Assembly: GCA_013397435.1 (NCBI GenBank)
Contig: VZRG01000005.1
Location: 953,508 to 1,017,507 of the forward strand
DNA from: Erythrocercus mccallii
Lineage: Eukaryota; Chordata; Aves; Passeriformes; Dicruridae
Reading direction: 5' to 3'
DNA: 64,000 nucleotides
In this document: positions 50,006 to 64,000 of the stretch, piece after piece
How the letters are laid out: each line of letters starts with the position of its first letter
Numbering within the stretch: the stretch's first letter is position 1
Program-made: the position numbers and the translations under genes
Notes under the pieces: generated by a model
Told to the model about the DNA's origin: nothing
What the model saw: only the letters and a program-made list of their open reading frames with translations
Databases searched by the model: none

Positions 50006-52234
50006 TTTCCTGATTAGCTCTTTCAGAGAGCTAAATAGAAGTGCTTGCTGCTGATGAGGAAAACAACCAGGCATATGAAATCATACGTGATTCCCTTTAC
50101 CTAGCCCTTGATGCTGACCCAGCAGAGCCTGACTGTATGGTGCTCCACCCCATGATTATTGGTCGAGTCCAAGGAGTGCAGTAAGGCAGCTGAGAAAAGG
50201 AACAGTGAGTAATAATTAAGTTGCTTTGAGGACTAATGTGTGATCCAACTCTCTTGGCAAGGTGGAATAAGGTTGTGATTTTTCCAAGGTAGTTCATTAT
50301 CATAGTCAGCAGTTTCTTTAGTTTTCTTGACATGTGGTCTCATTTTGCTGTTGCTGCAATTTTACTGGTGGTTTTAGGCTCTGCATGTGCCCTTTACTTA
50401 GTTATGAAATTCTTACTTTTAGCTCCTTTAATTTAAACTTTGTTAGCACATGGCTCTTGGGTTGCAATGTGCAATAGTGCTCTGACTGCAGCCCATAGAC
50501 ATACACAGCTGATTGCGTGTGACATTTCCCTTTATCTCAGAAAAGCTGTGGAGTAGTTTTGCTGTCCATCTTGCCCTTTTTCATTGCTCCTGAGCTCTGG
50601 AGTGTCTCTGTAAGGAGCACATTTACTGATGATTTGTATGGATTTCAGTGCGAACTGAAATCAAGGGGAAAATGATCAAGAGACGTCTGGGAAATCATTG
50701 CCCATCATCTTTGCATGCTAGGCTGTTTTGTGAGTGTAAGAAAGCCAGCCCAACAGCTAGGTAATTTCTGTTAATCTCCATTTAGATTCAGAATTCCTCC
50801 GTGCAAGGTTGGAAAACTGAGATCAGGAAGGATATGTTCTGTCTTTGTTGTTAACCTTTTGAGAGTCTTCTTTTTATGCTTTGGTGCATTTATGTGGCTT
50901 AGAGTCCCCATTTCTAAAGTGCCTTGCATCTGTTGGTCTCCCCAAAATGTATGGATGCTACTGGCTGAATTCAACAAAAAACTCCCTTATCTTTGTATGT
51001 GCATTAAGAAGTTCCTCAGCAGACCGGCAAGCCAGGTGGTCTATGCAATTTGCACTGTGTATTTCTTTGACGTGACTCTAGCCCTGGATTTTTGTGTGCC
51101 ACTTACTCACATTGTGTAAGTACTCACCAGATATGAGTCTTTCAGAGCCTCTCACACAGCCCCTTTGAAACTGCAGCCCACTGTGTTTGCCTTGAGCACT
51201 TCAAGACTCTTTCAGTGTTATTTCCTAAACAATTTGATGCTGCTCAGCCATTTGAAGTGAAAAGTGCTTTTAAGCACAAAAGACCTTATGTTGATTTTTC
51301 TTTTGTTTTAACTAAATTCTTTGAGAAGAACAGGAAGGAGGCAGCTTTGTGAGGTGAGTAAATGATAGCTAGCCCTGTTGTGGGTACGAGAAACAAGGCT
51401 GTATGCACTAACACATGCAGGGTAATAGTCTACTTCAACAGTAGGTTCTCTTGCTAATTTGGAAAGCTGTTCCAGCTCTGGCTTGATTCCATTTCAACCT
51501 CAAGCTGTGAATAAGGAGGGCTTTTAAACTGTCATTTTGTTGAAGACAGCTTTAAAACACAAGAGGAAGAGATATCAATTACCAAAGCAAACAAACGTAT
51601 GGAAATAAAACTCTTATCCTTGATCTGTAATTCAACACCAACAGCGAAAGCGACAAGATTTTGCCTTTTCGGGTTTTTTTGGTTGGTTGTTTTTTGTTTG
51701 CTTTGTTTTACTGGGTTTTTTTTAAATTATTCATAAGTTGTTTTGTTTTTTGTTTTGAGGGGAGGACTTAATGACCAGAAAGTTTGTTTTGGCAGGTGAA
51801 CATGTTAACACGTGAGTATCCAGCACAGGATTTGATTTCAGGTAAAGTCAAAATTAAGGTAGTGGGCTAACTAACTATAAAATATATTATTATTGGATTT
51901 GTATTTACATTTTTCAATACCTCAGAGAAGCATTTCTAGAGTAAGGTGTGATTTAGTCCTTTTCTTTCATAGTATTTTCTCCAATCCTAGAATGAAATCA
52001 TACTAAAGTAGTGTATTTCGACTCCATGTATGACTTCTTGATGCATTAAGAAGCCTGGCAGAAAGGCAAACACCATTTTTAACCAAAGCCATAAAATCAA
52101 ATGAAACTTTTTTTTAACAGATTCTAAAGAATTTTCTCTTGGTAGCTAGAAGTTACAACCTGAAATGTAACTTTCTCAGAAATTACTAATAAATTAAAGA
52201 TAAATAAATAATAATAAATAGACTCTGTATTTAG
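50006..52234. other. Intergenic, no gene recognised
   Basis: It contains a G/T-rich low-complexity patch at about 51665-51765 and an AAAT/AAT-rich patch at about 52186-52222 next to the CR1 tail. Nothing else was recognised. Confidence 0.65.
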
Positions 52235-53060
52235 TTACAGAGTCCCAGAACAGTAAGGTCAGAAGGGACCACCAGTGGGTCTTCTGGTCCAATCTCCGTG
52301 CTCAAACTCATCCAAGAGCACATGGCACAGGATTTTGTCCAGACAAGTCTTGAATATCTCCAGTGAGGGAAACTTCACACCTTCTCTGGACCTGTTCCAG
52401 TGCATGGTCACCTGCACAGCAAAAAAGATCTTCCTCCTATGCAGCTGGAATTCCTATGCAATCAAGTTTCTGCTTGCTTCTTGTTGGAGACACCACTAGT
52501 GACAGGTTCCAGATAAACCCTGTGCCACTGACTATGACCCTCTGGGATGTGTCACTCTGCCAGTTCTCAGTCCACCTCGCCCTTGAGTTTGCCTATGAGG
52601 ATGTTGTGGGAAGCAGAGCCTAAAGCCTTGCTGAAGTCCAGGTAGACAGTCCGTATGGACTGCTCTCCCCTCATTCATCCAGGTAGTTTTGCCATTGTAG
52701 AAGGCAATCAGGTTGGCAAGCAGGATTTACCCTCGTGAATCCATGCTCACTGCTCCTGATCACATTTTTGTCTGCCAGCCTGCTCAGCACTCTTGGATGC
52801 ATCCTCTGAGGCTCCATGGAGCTGCAGATGACAAGTTTGACAAGCTGATCTCTAACCTTATCCTCCCTGACCACAGGAAAGCCTTCCTTCCACCTTTGGT
52901 TTTCCCTGGACTGAGGCCAGAGGTTCCTGGGGGCTGATCCTGTCAGTGAAGCCCGATGCAAAGAAGGCATTCAGTATTTCTGTCTTCTTATTCCACATTC
53001 CTTCTTCCTCCATAAGAGTACAAGGGCAAGGCCAGTTATTTCTCCATGATAACAGAAACC
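52235..53060 (-). mobile_element. CR1 LINE fragment with reverse-transcriptase remnants, minus strand
   Basis: Minus-strand translation gives ordered pieces of CR1 ORF2: ILNAFFASGFT, then MHPRVLSRLAD, then KNVIRSSEHGFTR, then VYLDFSKALGSASHNILIGK (fingers/palm with the first catalytic Asp), then PVTSGV, and lastly MHWNRSREGVKFPSLEIF near the C-terminus. Compared with intact elements, a block is missing between SRLAD and KNVIR. A second missing block follows PVTSG and includes the FADD catalytic box. The reading frame is also shifted and has stops. It is therefore an inactive copy with two internal deletions. The 3' end is at the left. Confidence 0.88.
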
Positions 53061-56000
53061 ATGTGTTCAGCTGGTAAACTACTATTGCTTCATTAACAAT
53101 GGCAGAAGTATGCCAGATCATCCACTGAGATTCTTGGCCTATAACTAACTAAACTAGTGGTTGCATGGCTATTTTAGTATCTCTTAATGAATGAACTAAA
53201 AACTAAGCAAATACAGTGAAATTATAGCCTACTTTATTATTTCAGGTAGAGCAGTATTATTTCCTTTCTGCTTTACTGCTTGTAGACATTTAATGTTTCA
53301 TTTAAATTTACACTGAAAACAGAGGTCCAGGTCTGCCTTGTGTAGTCCCTGAAATGAGTGGAAGATGTACACCCATGTCAGAGGAGAAATAATTCTCTGT
53401 GCTTACCTAATATATGTGTACTGCATTGTGGTGTTATTTCTAGGATGTGTTTCCTAGAAACAAAACACATGGTAAAACATCGTCAGTATGCATTCTAAGA
53501 TGAAATTACGATATATGAGTGCCTCTGAATCTTGAGCAATATTTTTATAAGAATGTAATTTTAATATAAAATCAATTTTATACAAAGTACATGCAGCACA
53601 ATTGCCTGCCTACTTTAGAGCTGTTAAGGAAGATGAACATATTAAGAAATATGCCCTCTTAACTAAAATCTAGTGTCTCTCCCACTAAGATTAATTTTCA
53701 ACCACCTTTTATTTTTCTTATTAGTGCAACCATACCACAGTGTTGCATCAGAGTTCGAAAGCACTTTCACAGACCAGTGCAAAGTAATAAGTTTTAGCTC
53801 TCTGCTCAGCCCATCTTCAATTGTGTGTTTCTGAGGCTGTGGGAGAAGGTGGAAGAAGGATGTTGGGTTTGTGTGTGTGCAATTGTGAAAAGCTTAATTC
53901 ATTGCTGTTGTACGTACTTTCACTGGAGTCTTTCCTGTAGAAATAATGAGTGAAGCAGGAAGAATAAATGAAGCTGTCTTTTGTAATTCCAAACAGGAAT
54001 ACTGGGAAAAATAAATTGGTTGCAGTTGAGTTAATGATTCCTAAATTGCTATAAATTTAGATATTGCAACCTCTTCGCTTCCCTACCTCCCCGTGAGTTT
54101 CCTATTCATCTCTTCTTGTTTTCCTCATTGTGCTCTTATTGTCTCATTGTAAAACCTCTAATCTATCCCCTGTCAAGCCTTCCAGATCTGGAAGTCCATC
54201 ATACCGTAACTGGGTCACAGATAAATGTGGCTGCCTGGTTGATGGGTGGCAAAAGGCAAGCCTGTCTAGGCTAACTAGCCTTTCAGTGCTTCATCTGTTT
54301 CCTGTTTTAACTTCTCTTCTGCCCCTTTCTATGGAAAAAAAAAAAGGTATATTAAAAGAATATACTGTTGCTTTGAGATCTCTGTCTCACTCTTGGATTT
54401 GGTTAAGTTAACCAATAAGTTCAGAAATTATAAGCTGTGGTCAATTAAACAACGAGAATACCTTGTTCCTGTAAAAAAAGAAAAAAAAAAGATCCAATCA
54501 GGCAGAAAACAATAGGAAAATATAAAAATTTCCAAACAAACAACCCCCCCCCCAAAAAATCTCCTCACCAAACCACACAGATTATTTATGTTCACTCACC
54601 CTTGTGGCTGGTAGATTAGTTTTTGTGTGGATTTTTTTTTCCTTTAGTATTTTGTGTTTGAGGGGTTTTTGGTTTGAAAGAGTTGGTTGGTGGTGTTGTT
54701 GTTGGATTAGGTTTGGGTTTTTACAAAGTGAAAATGTTTACTTGCAACAGATTGTAAGGAAGCAGCTCATGTGAGTGCATGGTGTATTCCTAGTGTCTTC
54801 GTAAAAAAATGAGATCTTATAAGAAAGCTGCTGAGAGCAGAGGACAGCTGTGAGGCAAAGGAGTTCATATTGTGCTCACTGATATTGATGCTGCAGCAGG
54901 ATTGTAGGAAGATGGGGCATCAGGGAACCAGTTGTGGAACCATCAGTTATGGCTCTGCTTTCTGGTTAAGGGAGGAAGCAGGACCCTGCACTTTGGAATT
55001 TTAACTTAAAGCTACTGCCCTTGTTTCAGCAACACAATTATACCAAAGAAGGAATACCTGCCATGAATCTGGCACATCATTTTAATTTTAGGTAACAGAG
55101 ATTCTGTTAGTAGTGCAAGACAGAGAAGCATGTTCTGGATATTCCTGGGTGTCCGTATTGAGTAGGTGCTCCTTTGCTCCCTGAAAGGACTCCTGTTGGG
55201 CAGGACTAATGAGCACCCATGATATACTTTGGCCACCACTTAGGCATGACCTGTGCATACTTGAACTTTAGGTAGTAGGTGTCCGCTTGGGGAGGAAGGA
55301 GACAAGAAGGGAACTCACAGGATTTGAAGTAACCTTCAAGTATTTCAGAGGTCATGAAATCAAATCTTGAGAGATGCTTCAGTGCTGCACAAGTATAAAG
55401 TGTGAACACTGAAAGAAGCTGAAAAGCATCAGCATCAGTCAGACTGAAGTGTGAGAAATGAGTGATACTCATTAAAAAAGTCATGTTACAGTGTTGATTA
55501 CAACATCTCACTCTGTGGGGCTTATGACTAAAAAAAACAAAAAATCCCTACCCACAAACAAACAACAAGGCCTTCCATCAGATCAGTGTCTATTATGACT
55601 CTAAGCCACGCTTAGGATCAGTTTGTAGATGAGAGCTAGTCATGTACTGTGCACTGCATAGCTGCAGGCTTCTCACTTTCTTTCAGCTATCAGTCTGTCT
55701 CCTGAGATTTATCTGGAAATTACAACTGGCACTGTGCTAGGCAGAACTTGAAGGATAAATAGTTCCTACAGGTAAAAAATTACTCATTCAAACTACCCCA
55801 GCTGCAACACAAACCGTGGTGTGGTGCAGGTCATCTATCTGGTCTGCATTGAGACACTTAAAACGTGTCTCATTTAAAGTCGTATGTATAGTTAGGCAGT
55901 CTGAAATGGATTTTTAAGACCATATCTAAGTAAAGCATGGTTTGATTATACCCAAACTGAAATCCAAACTGAAACTTAGGGGCCTCAGCCCTAAGTACAG

Positions 56001-59000
56001 TCTAAATCAGAATCTCTTGGAGGTTCAGAGTGCTAAAACACATACTATGGGGTTTAAAAAACAGGTTTGTATATCAATAATTTTTTATCTCTTTAGCTCT
56101 TCCTTATTTGCAGAAGCTCTGCCTTGAAATCTATGTTTCATCTGCTGGACTTCCTTCTAGTAAGTGGTAGAGTATAAGCTTAATGTGTTACTGTATTTAA
56201 TTGTCCGCTCAAGCAGAGAGCTGAAGTAAAACATTGTACAATGAAATTACACTGCACCAGAAATACAAGGTGTGTGGTGATGAGGAATCAGCCTCTGAAA
56301 GTCTCAATCACTACAATGTGAAATTGCTTCAGCAGAGTGAAATAGCTTAGGACAGAGTGGCAGGAGCAGAGCCAGTGAGAATCAGACTTTGTTGGTGAGC
56401 GTTTTCTCCCCTTTCTTCTCCCCCATCACACAAGTAATTCACTAATTGTAGCCAGGGATTTGTTACTTATTTCTCATTTCTGCTTTTATTTTTATCAGCA
56501 ATTACATTTTGAAGAGATGTCACTGACAGCTTCATTATTTCAGTTCCCTGAGCACTGTGGAGGAGCACAGGAAAAAAGTCTTTTGGTACACACTGACTAT
56601 TAATGACCTTTGCCAGGTCTGAAGCCCAAGCGGTGCAAATAGCTGTCATTTATACCACCAGCATATTGTCTTTCCTAGTGGAAATGTGGTGTACAAATGC
56701 ATGATTGCCTTTGACTGCTGGCTGCAACATATAACTTGTGTATCTAAGCAATATGAAGCAATCCTTGTAGAAAAGCAAAAGGAAACAAAATGCTTTTTCC
56801 CCTTTAATTAACTCAGAGAATATTAATAACATCTTCAAAAAAATAAAGGCAAAAACCTCTCATGCTTGCAACAGTAACAATCATTTTTACTGAGCCAGTG
56901 AAGAGTTGTACTGCGCTTCCATCTCACCTTTAGGATAGCAGTAAATCTTGCTTGTCTGGTGAACCAATATCATCTAAAAATAGCCTGTGTCTGAGTGGGA
57001 AATGCAAACAGCTCTTCTCTTGCAATCTGTCTGTGGGACTTCTGTCAACCTGTATCCGATTCCAAATATTTGGGTAATTTCTTAGCTGAAAATGTGAATG
57101 TCCTTGCTTATATTTGGGGTGTCTTTTTCTGGGGGCAAAACTAGTTTAATAAAGTAGATTTCATCTAAAGCATAATTTTTCTGAGTGATAGGTCAAAGAA
57201 TCCATTTTGTGCTCAGATGATGCTATTAAAACAATTCACAAAGTTCACAGTGCACAGGTATTTCTAGACTCTGTTTGAAATACAGTTGCAAATTCTTCCT
57301 GAAAGGCTATGAATTTCTTGAAAGAGTCATCGTATTCTGTCTCTCAGTACTATTGATCTGTGTCTCTATCCCTTTGGTCAGGTAGAGGGAATTTAAATTG
57401 GAGACTGCTAGTAAGGGATTTAACAAAGGAGCTGCTTCAAGATTTCCACCATGGGTCTTCATATCATAGAAAAGGAGATTTAGCAATGTCATAGATTATA
57501 GATCATTGGGTTGCTGTTATCCTTCACTGAAAAGGGAGATGCTAGGATAGATTGGGAAGAGAAAAGCAGTGTGACTAGCAATTTTATCATGTTAGCATGT
57601 TGCAGTAATCTTGCCACACTGCAGAAAAATACTGCCAGTAATGCAGTGCTGAAATAGTAAAACAACCTATTTTGGCTGAAGAGAGTGTTTTGACCCTATA
57701 CTGGTTTGTGGAAGCATGCAGAATATGCTGTTCTCCCTTCAATTTGGCACAGAAAAATAAAATAAATTAAAAAGATGGTGAATGAATCATGCAGTAGTTA
57801 TCTCTAAGGAGTAAGCTTGTTCAGAGATGGAGAGTGAAAGATGCAGAAGTCATGGGCTTTTTTCAACCTGTCAGAGGTAGGTTGAAGAAGTTGTTTTTGA
57901 AGATTTTATATCTGAGAGCAAAAATCATATTACTAATATGTACTACTATATCATACACTACTATAGTGATGTGCATGATGAACTACCATTACTAATTAGA
58001 AAAATAGGAAAGTATTAATTTAAAGCATGGTGCTAAGCTGCTGGGTGTTGGTTCTTCCTAAGTTGCTTTAAATTTGCAATGTTTCGTAGCCATGCAAGTA
58101 TCTGGTCAATATTTTTCACTGCTTGAAGAGAAGAGTGAAAGTAGGTCAGTAATATAGCTTCTTACAATACATTGTTCAGGAAGTGCCTTCCTTTGAGACA
58201 TCTGGTATTGTAACTCTGAAAGGACATTTAGGGTTATTAAACAACTATTTCAGATAAATCTTAGGTAACATAAGTGATAAACTTTTCCTAAGTATGGCAT
58301 AGTCCATCTTTTTGTGCTGATGACCCATGGATGAAGATCGTGATCTATTAACTGAATAGTCTCAGTGTAATTGTTACAACAACCCCCAAACAAATACAAA
58401 AATACTTTTCTCCACCACCTTCTATAGCATTAGAAACCATAAAAATAAGGTCTATTTTTCCCCATGTGTTGAGGGTGTGAGGGGTTGTTGTTGGGGTTTT
58501 TGTAGGTTTAGGGAGACTTTGCACATTGTGTTTTGTAACTTTCCTGAGATGTTGAAAATTCTGAAATCAAAATGGTTCTCTTAGGTCCTTTTTATCTCTG
58601 TTATTGATGTAAGAAGACCTGCAAAAACACTTAAATATAGGTTTAAATCAGTGTCTAATCAGGAAAGCTCTTAAGCATATGCTTAAATGAAAGGGAAGAC
58701 AAAAATACCATTTAACTCAAACCCACCCTGTGTTCTCTCCACAACAAAAGCCAGGGGTTTAGTAATTGCAATTATTTTACAAAGTTCATTCTGCTTGGAG
58801 AATTTGACTCTGCTCTGGTTCTCTTCTTTGTAGACACAAGCACATTGTATTCCTTAGGTTTTTAGAACATGTGCAAACATATACTTTTGGATGGGCCTGG
58901 ATGTATTGGACATCAAGAATGAAGGAAGTTTTTTCTGTTGTTTCTCATTACCAGAAAGACGACTGGATGCTTTTTTCTGAACCATGCCTCTTATGACACA

Positions 59001-62000
59001 GTGTGCAAGGGGTTTGTCATCTCCAAACAAATCTGCACGTGTCAATGAGCAGTGGTGGCTGCTGAACTAGATTATTTGTGCAATTCCTCAGAATTCACTG
59101 AACTGGGCCTTTAGAGAGTGGTAAAACTTACCTCAGCATTTCCTCTGTTTCTTGCTTCTTAAATTCGTGAAACTTAGAGCCAGTTAGCTTACATGATTAG
59201 CTGAGGGGGGATGGAAAAGAGGAACAGAAAACTTTCTTCTGTCCCCATCCTATTTTGAAATAGTAAAAAATATGCTGACAAGACTTTTGATCTTGAAAAC
59301 AAAATGCTCACTGGGAGCCTTAATCACTCAGAGAGGCCAGTGCGTCTTCAGGTCAAAAAGCAAAGCTTTTAACATTTAAGAATTCCCATCCTACTATGCT
59401 AGGTGCCAATCTTCTACTCTACTTTAGCACCTCATATTAGAAATGGTTTGATTCAGGGCTAGTTTTCCTTGGTCTCTTCTAAAGAGATGAACATTTCAGG
59501 AGCCAGTGCAGCTCCTACTGATCCAAGCTCTGAGAAAGGCCAGAAGACTCCCTCTCAGGAGCCACTGCTTATCTCCCTTGATTGTGAAGAAAGCCCTGGG
59601 AAATTACATTGCATGTAGAACTATAAGGTACCCAGGCTTGGGTGAGATTTTGCTTTAAAGTAATCAGAGAAAAAACTGTTTTCCTCCCATTTTGGGCTGC
59701 TCTATTTATGGCAGTCAGGAAAACTTGCCCACAGTGAGCTTAGAAGCATGAATGTAAGAAAAACAGTTCCTTTGCATTTCTTCCTGTCATGTTGCTCAGC
59801 ATCTGGACAGCTCTCAGTGTCACAATAGTGGTCTTCTCTATGTCTCTTCCATGAAAAACCAGGAGATTGAAACCTCTAAGGATCTTATTCTACTAGCTTT
59901 CATGAGGACAAAATCCATGTCCAAAATCTAAATTTGCCTGAAAAGGCAAAACTGCTTTTATTGAGGATGAGGGAAGATCAGTTGATCAGCTTTTTCAGTA
60001 AAATTAGGCCCCTAAGTATTAGTGAATCAGAGGATTTATCCTTTATCCCTTGTATTATTATATTTTTTATTTTGCCTCTTTTCCTTAGGGTGCTACTGTT
60101 GTACAGGATATTAGCTTTGTATTTTAGCCACTAGGTGGAGAAAGCAAGCCTTCTGTAATTTAATAGCATTTGTTGTATTATGCTGTTCTGACCTAAATTC
60201 CATAGATATTTTAAAGCAGAAAAGTCCCTTCTTTCCTGCAGTACTTCAGAAGGTAGAATAGCAATGAAGAGTGGAGAGTGGCTAGCTGAAACCTTGCTGG
60301 AATAGATTTTAAGAAAGTATGGTGGAAAATCAGTCTTAAATGTAACAGCAAGTATTTTACAGGCAGCCGTCTATAGTCTTCTGAACTGGAATTTTGATCA
60401 TCATTCCTTCTGATACTTGTGTTACTAGGAGAAAGGAGTTGTGCTGCCACTGCAAAAGTATTGTACAGAGAGGGTGGGCATCTTCTCTTAGAGCTAAATT
60501 GCTTGTCATATCTTCCTCAGATAGAAAGAAAAGCAATGGTTGTGTACAGACACCTTGTGATGGCACCCACCCATTTTAGAGGGAAGTGGGAGCCATTGTT
60601 TAACACATCTGAACACATAGGTGAAGTCTAAGTCCTTAGCTGGGAATTTTGAAAGACATCCATTTTGGAAGACGTTGATTTTGTCACAGTTCAGTCAGAA
60701 GAGGCCTCTCAGTGAGGCCCTACCCCTTTCTGGTATGGGTGGAAGTTGACCCTCATTCTCTTATCTTTTAAAGCAGTGTCTTAATACGGATACATGCATT
60801 AGAAGGGAGGTAGTAGCACTACATCTTACTGCAAATGATGTCTGAAAAAATAATAATGGGTTAGGTTTGTATTTGGCAAAAGGGATCACTGCAGCTGTCT
60901 TTCCTTTAAATATGTGCTAAATTTTATCCAAATATGCTAATAATTCCCCCAATCTGCCCTGTTGTCCTGATCCAACTAAAGCTATTTTTTCTGTACCATG
61001 GAGACCTCCTTTGTTTTAATTATGAAGGAATTTCAAATGTCTGTGGAACAGCATGTACCCCTTTTTTAGGCAGCATATATTCCCAGTGAAGACAGTTTCT
61101 AACACTAAACTTCCTGGAAAACATCTCTGGGCAGCAGTTTCTGTCTTGAGGACTGACAGAATTCTTCATTTAAAGCCAATGTGAAAACCTGATAAATCTG
61201 TTCCTTCCCTGTCCATCCTAATCCTATCCTGGTCATGCTACCCATTGTGGGGAATGAGTTTCTTGCCAGCACCTTCTGCTTCAGAGGAAGGAGTGGTTGA
61301 GATGTTCTGTATGCTTGTAACTCATCCTTTTTACATGTATTTAGTTATAGCAACCTAATATTGCAGTTTGTGTTGACTTCTGCAGGAAATAACTTTGGCC
61401 AGTTGTCTTCTTAAACTGTATTTAGGACCGCAGCACCTTCCACCATGAATCATGAAGATACATTTAAGTTTGATCCTAGACTACACTCACTATTGTCTAG
61501 AATCAGTTTCTGACAAATTGTCCTGTCCCATGTAGAAAAGGCTGCACAGAGTGGTTCAAAAGAGAATGCACAGATGATGGATCTTGACTAGTGAAATCAG
61601 AACTATTTTCTGAGTAATTTAAGGATTTTCACCTATTTTGATCTGTCACTCCAGCTGAAATGAGATAATTTTCCTGTCTAAGGTGCAGTATGGGTAACTC
61701 ATTTTGCAACATGCAATGTATGGTGAATTCTACAGGTGAAAAACAACATTAATGTAAAAAAAATACATAGAGAATGTACATAATAAATGAACAGGAAATG
61801 TCTTTATAAACACCTTTCAAGCTAAGAAAAGGGCTTCTTTAGATTCTACTGGCTTCATTGATTATTGCAGTTATTTGCTGGTTTCTATTTCCATTCTTCC
61901 ACTACAGATTTGGATAAAACCATAGGACGCCATGAGGATGTTAATCTAAGATTGTTCATTCTTGTAGCCCATCAAGTAGTCTGAAAATTTCATCAAAATT

Positions 62001-64000
62001 GTTCAGCTTCAGTGTTCATTCATGGTCACTACCGAACAATTCTTTTCATTCAGTTTGATATTTTAGGATTTCATGTTACTGCTTTTATTTTTTCTTTTTA
62101 ATTACTCTTTGTACAGGTAAAGGGATGAGTTCAATTTTTATGTGTATTATCAAAGCTAAAGCTTATAGCTCTGTTCCACTTTTTTTTTCTCTTTTTTTTT
62201 TTTTTTTCTCTGTTATCCTGCCCACATCTGAACCTTGGTTTTCTTTCTGGCTTTCACATTCTGGCTTTCACATATTTTTTGTGAAGAAAGATGCGAGGGG
62301 AAACACTCATATCTTAAATAGTTCAAAGTCTTTAAAGTGGGTTGACTTAGCTTTTTCTTAAATTATTTCTCATTTTGAACCCTAAATATACCATATTGAT
62401 AGATGTTAAGCCTTATCAGAAGACTATAATTATAATAAGCAATTTTTTTGACTTCATGGATTTTGTAAACTAGGTTTTTGATCAACTAAAGAACTCTTAT
62501 GCAAGTTTGATTTGTGAGTTGATGACTTGTCTGAGCCTCACTGATAGAGAGGCAACAGCACTCGTGAAACACTGCTCAGAAAGAAAAGGAACATTGAGGT
62601 GTGACACAGAGACCAAAGCCAATATGTGTCTGATCCAAGATTACTGCTTTGTTCTCATGGGTTATCTCAGCTCTAGAGGGATTTACAGAATGTGTGTGAT
62701 CCTTTTTTAGGAAAGAACCTCGGGTTTCTCATATCTTTCAGAATACCTGTAATAATCAAGCTGAATGCATGAGCTGCTGTGAATGGGATCTGACATTGGC
62801 CCCCTTGAAGTCAATGTGAGGAGTCCCAAAAGCTCCAAAACAAGTCAAATAGGGATCCAAATACCTGTCAGACTTAGGTCAACGTGTGTCAAGTTCTTTT
62901 AGCTGCTACTATGTTACAGAGGCAAACATGTTGCAAAGGGATGTGGAGAAGTCATCAGTGATGAGAAAGCTGTTGGACACCTGGGAAATAGATCTAGGAG
63001 GATTTTCCATCAGAAGAGTGGGAGGACACAATGTAGCAGCCTTCAAAAATATGAAATGGTTCTGTGTAAAGGAAGGAGTCCTCTTTGCTTTCCTTGTCAG
63101 TGATAGATGAGACAAAAAGAAGGGGGCTTATATTTCTCTGATATTTCTTTTCCATCGGAGGAGAATGCGGACTTTAACAGTTGGTGAGTACCCAGTCAGG
63201 CTAAGAAAAGTATGTTTCTGAGTACAGGCTAAAGAAGCATTTTGTGGGAACTATTCAGATTAAATAGTAGGTTTTCTGTTGACTTAGTAGTCTGTGATCT
63301 CTGCAACAGTGGAATTTTTAAATAAATAAGGAAGAACCTTTAGATTTATTAAGTCTAATCTGGTTGATAACAGCATGCTAAATCTTGTATCTCTCAGAAA
63401 ACTTCTGCAACACAATGGTTCAGACCCATTCTGTTCACAACAATCCAGATTCAGATTCTGGAGACAAAAATACATATAGGTAAGAACAGAAATGTTTATA
63501 AACACGTACATATGGACACAAGAGAGAGGGAGAGATTCAAAGGGCTCACATTTTCTGGGTACTCCTTCTAAAAGAAACAAAGAAAAATTGAAATTCATTT
63601 TTATACAATCACTTCTTCCAGGGTCAAAGTAAGAATCTTAGCTAAAAGGTTTCACTCTTCAAAAGTTTAAATAATTAGAAAATATGATGATGTCCCTAAA
63701 GTTGAAGATGAAAATTGAGTCTGAAGTATGATCTGCAACTAATGTATATTGCTTTTGGACATGTGGTTTTTGACCATGCCTGTGATAAAATGGCAAATTG
63801 TCTTTCCAGGGAAATGTTATTGCCAGGCTTGTGGGCTCCACTGATGATGACTATAGACACACAAACAGTGAGGTTGAGAGGAACTGGAGTGGTTGAAAAT
63901 TATTAAGTATATTACTGAGGTTAGTAAGCTCAGTCCCATAGATTTAGCAACTAAACAATGAAGCCCAGTGGTCAGTAGAAAACTACTGAAGATTTCTAGT
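53061..64000. other. Intergenic, no gene recognised
   Basis: About 11 kb of AT-rich sequence without a recognisable coding region, RNA gene or interspersed repeat. Low-complexity pieces are the A, C and T/G runs at 54470-54720, including a 10-C run at 54544-54553. Others are a T-rich tract at about 62178-62210 and a 14-bp direct repeat at 62247-62274. Distal regulatory elements could be present but cannot be seen from a single sequence. Confidence 0.65.
62247..62274 (+). repeat. 14-bp direct tandem repeat
   Basis: CTGGCTTTCACATT is immediately followed by CTGGCTTTCACATA. A trivial local slippage product. Confidence 0.9.

Noticed and set aside
52363..52937. Plus-strand open frames of 86 and 74 codons over the CR1 region
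   Set aside because: They are antisense shadows of the CR1 reverse-transcriptase remnant on the minus strand.
30850..64000. A second protein-coding gene downstream of RBMS3
   Set aside because: No exon with recognisable protein similarity was found on either strand. The open frames are short and scattered and lack conserved motifs.
1..64000. CRISPR arrays, tRNA or rRNA genes, bacterial-type operons
   Set aside because: No regularly spaced direct repeats, no cloverleaf with A and B boxes and no ribosomal sequence were noticed. The window is vertebrate nuclear DNA.

Overview
The window reads as vertebrate, most likely avian, nuclear DNA. It is AT-rich and intron-like, with GT...AG splice sites and no operon-like packing. 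Its recognisable repeats are CR1 LINE fragments, solo retroviral LTRs and one ancient SINE-like piece, and there is no Alu or L1. Only one protein-coding gene can be supported: the 3' end of RBMS3 (RNA-binding motif, single-stranded-interacting protein 3) on the + strand. Species cannot be fixed from this sequence.

Layout. 1-19847 is the end of a long RBMS3 intron, with an assembly gap at 1885-1975. 19848-19928 and 22480-22607 are two coding exons that encode the low-complexity, Gln-containing C-terminal tail downstream of the RRM domains. 24724-24787 is a possible alternative exon. The probable terminal exon opens at 26463, adds a two-codon tail, and continues into a long 3'UTR. The best candidate distal poly(A) signal is at 30807-30812, with further AATAAA hexamers inside and beyond the UTR.

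31-46.4 kb is intergenic sequence with no recognisable gene. It holds a perfect 133-bp tandem duplication ending in a TTCC microsatellite (42.35-42.66 kb) and a weak, possible old LTR near 44.5 kb. 46.4-49.2 kb is a cluster of three related solo LTRs with TGTTATA/TATAACA-type ends and their own target-site duplications. The first two lie head to head and form a large inverted repeat. The second carries a 210-bp chimeric insertion next to a single N, probably an assembly error. 49.7-50.0 kb and 52.2-53.1 kb are two decayed CR1 elements on the minus strand. The rest, to 64 kb, is intergenic with only simple-sequence tracts.

The two certain exons and the terminal exon splice in frame to give the RBMS3 carboxyl end. 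The alternative exon and retention of the last intron would each give a different short C-terminus. I found no evidence of an undescribed multi-gene system. The most useful observations are the alternative C-termini, the inverted LTR pair, and two probable assembly problems.
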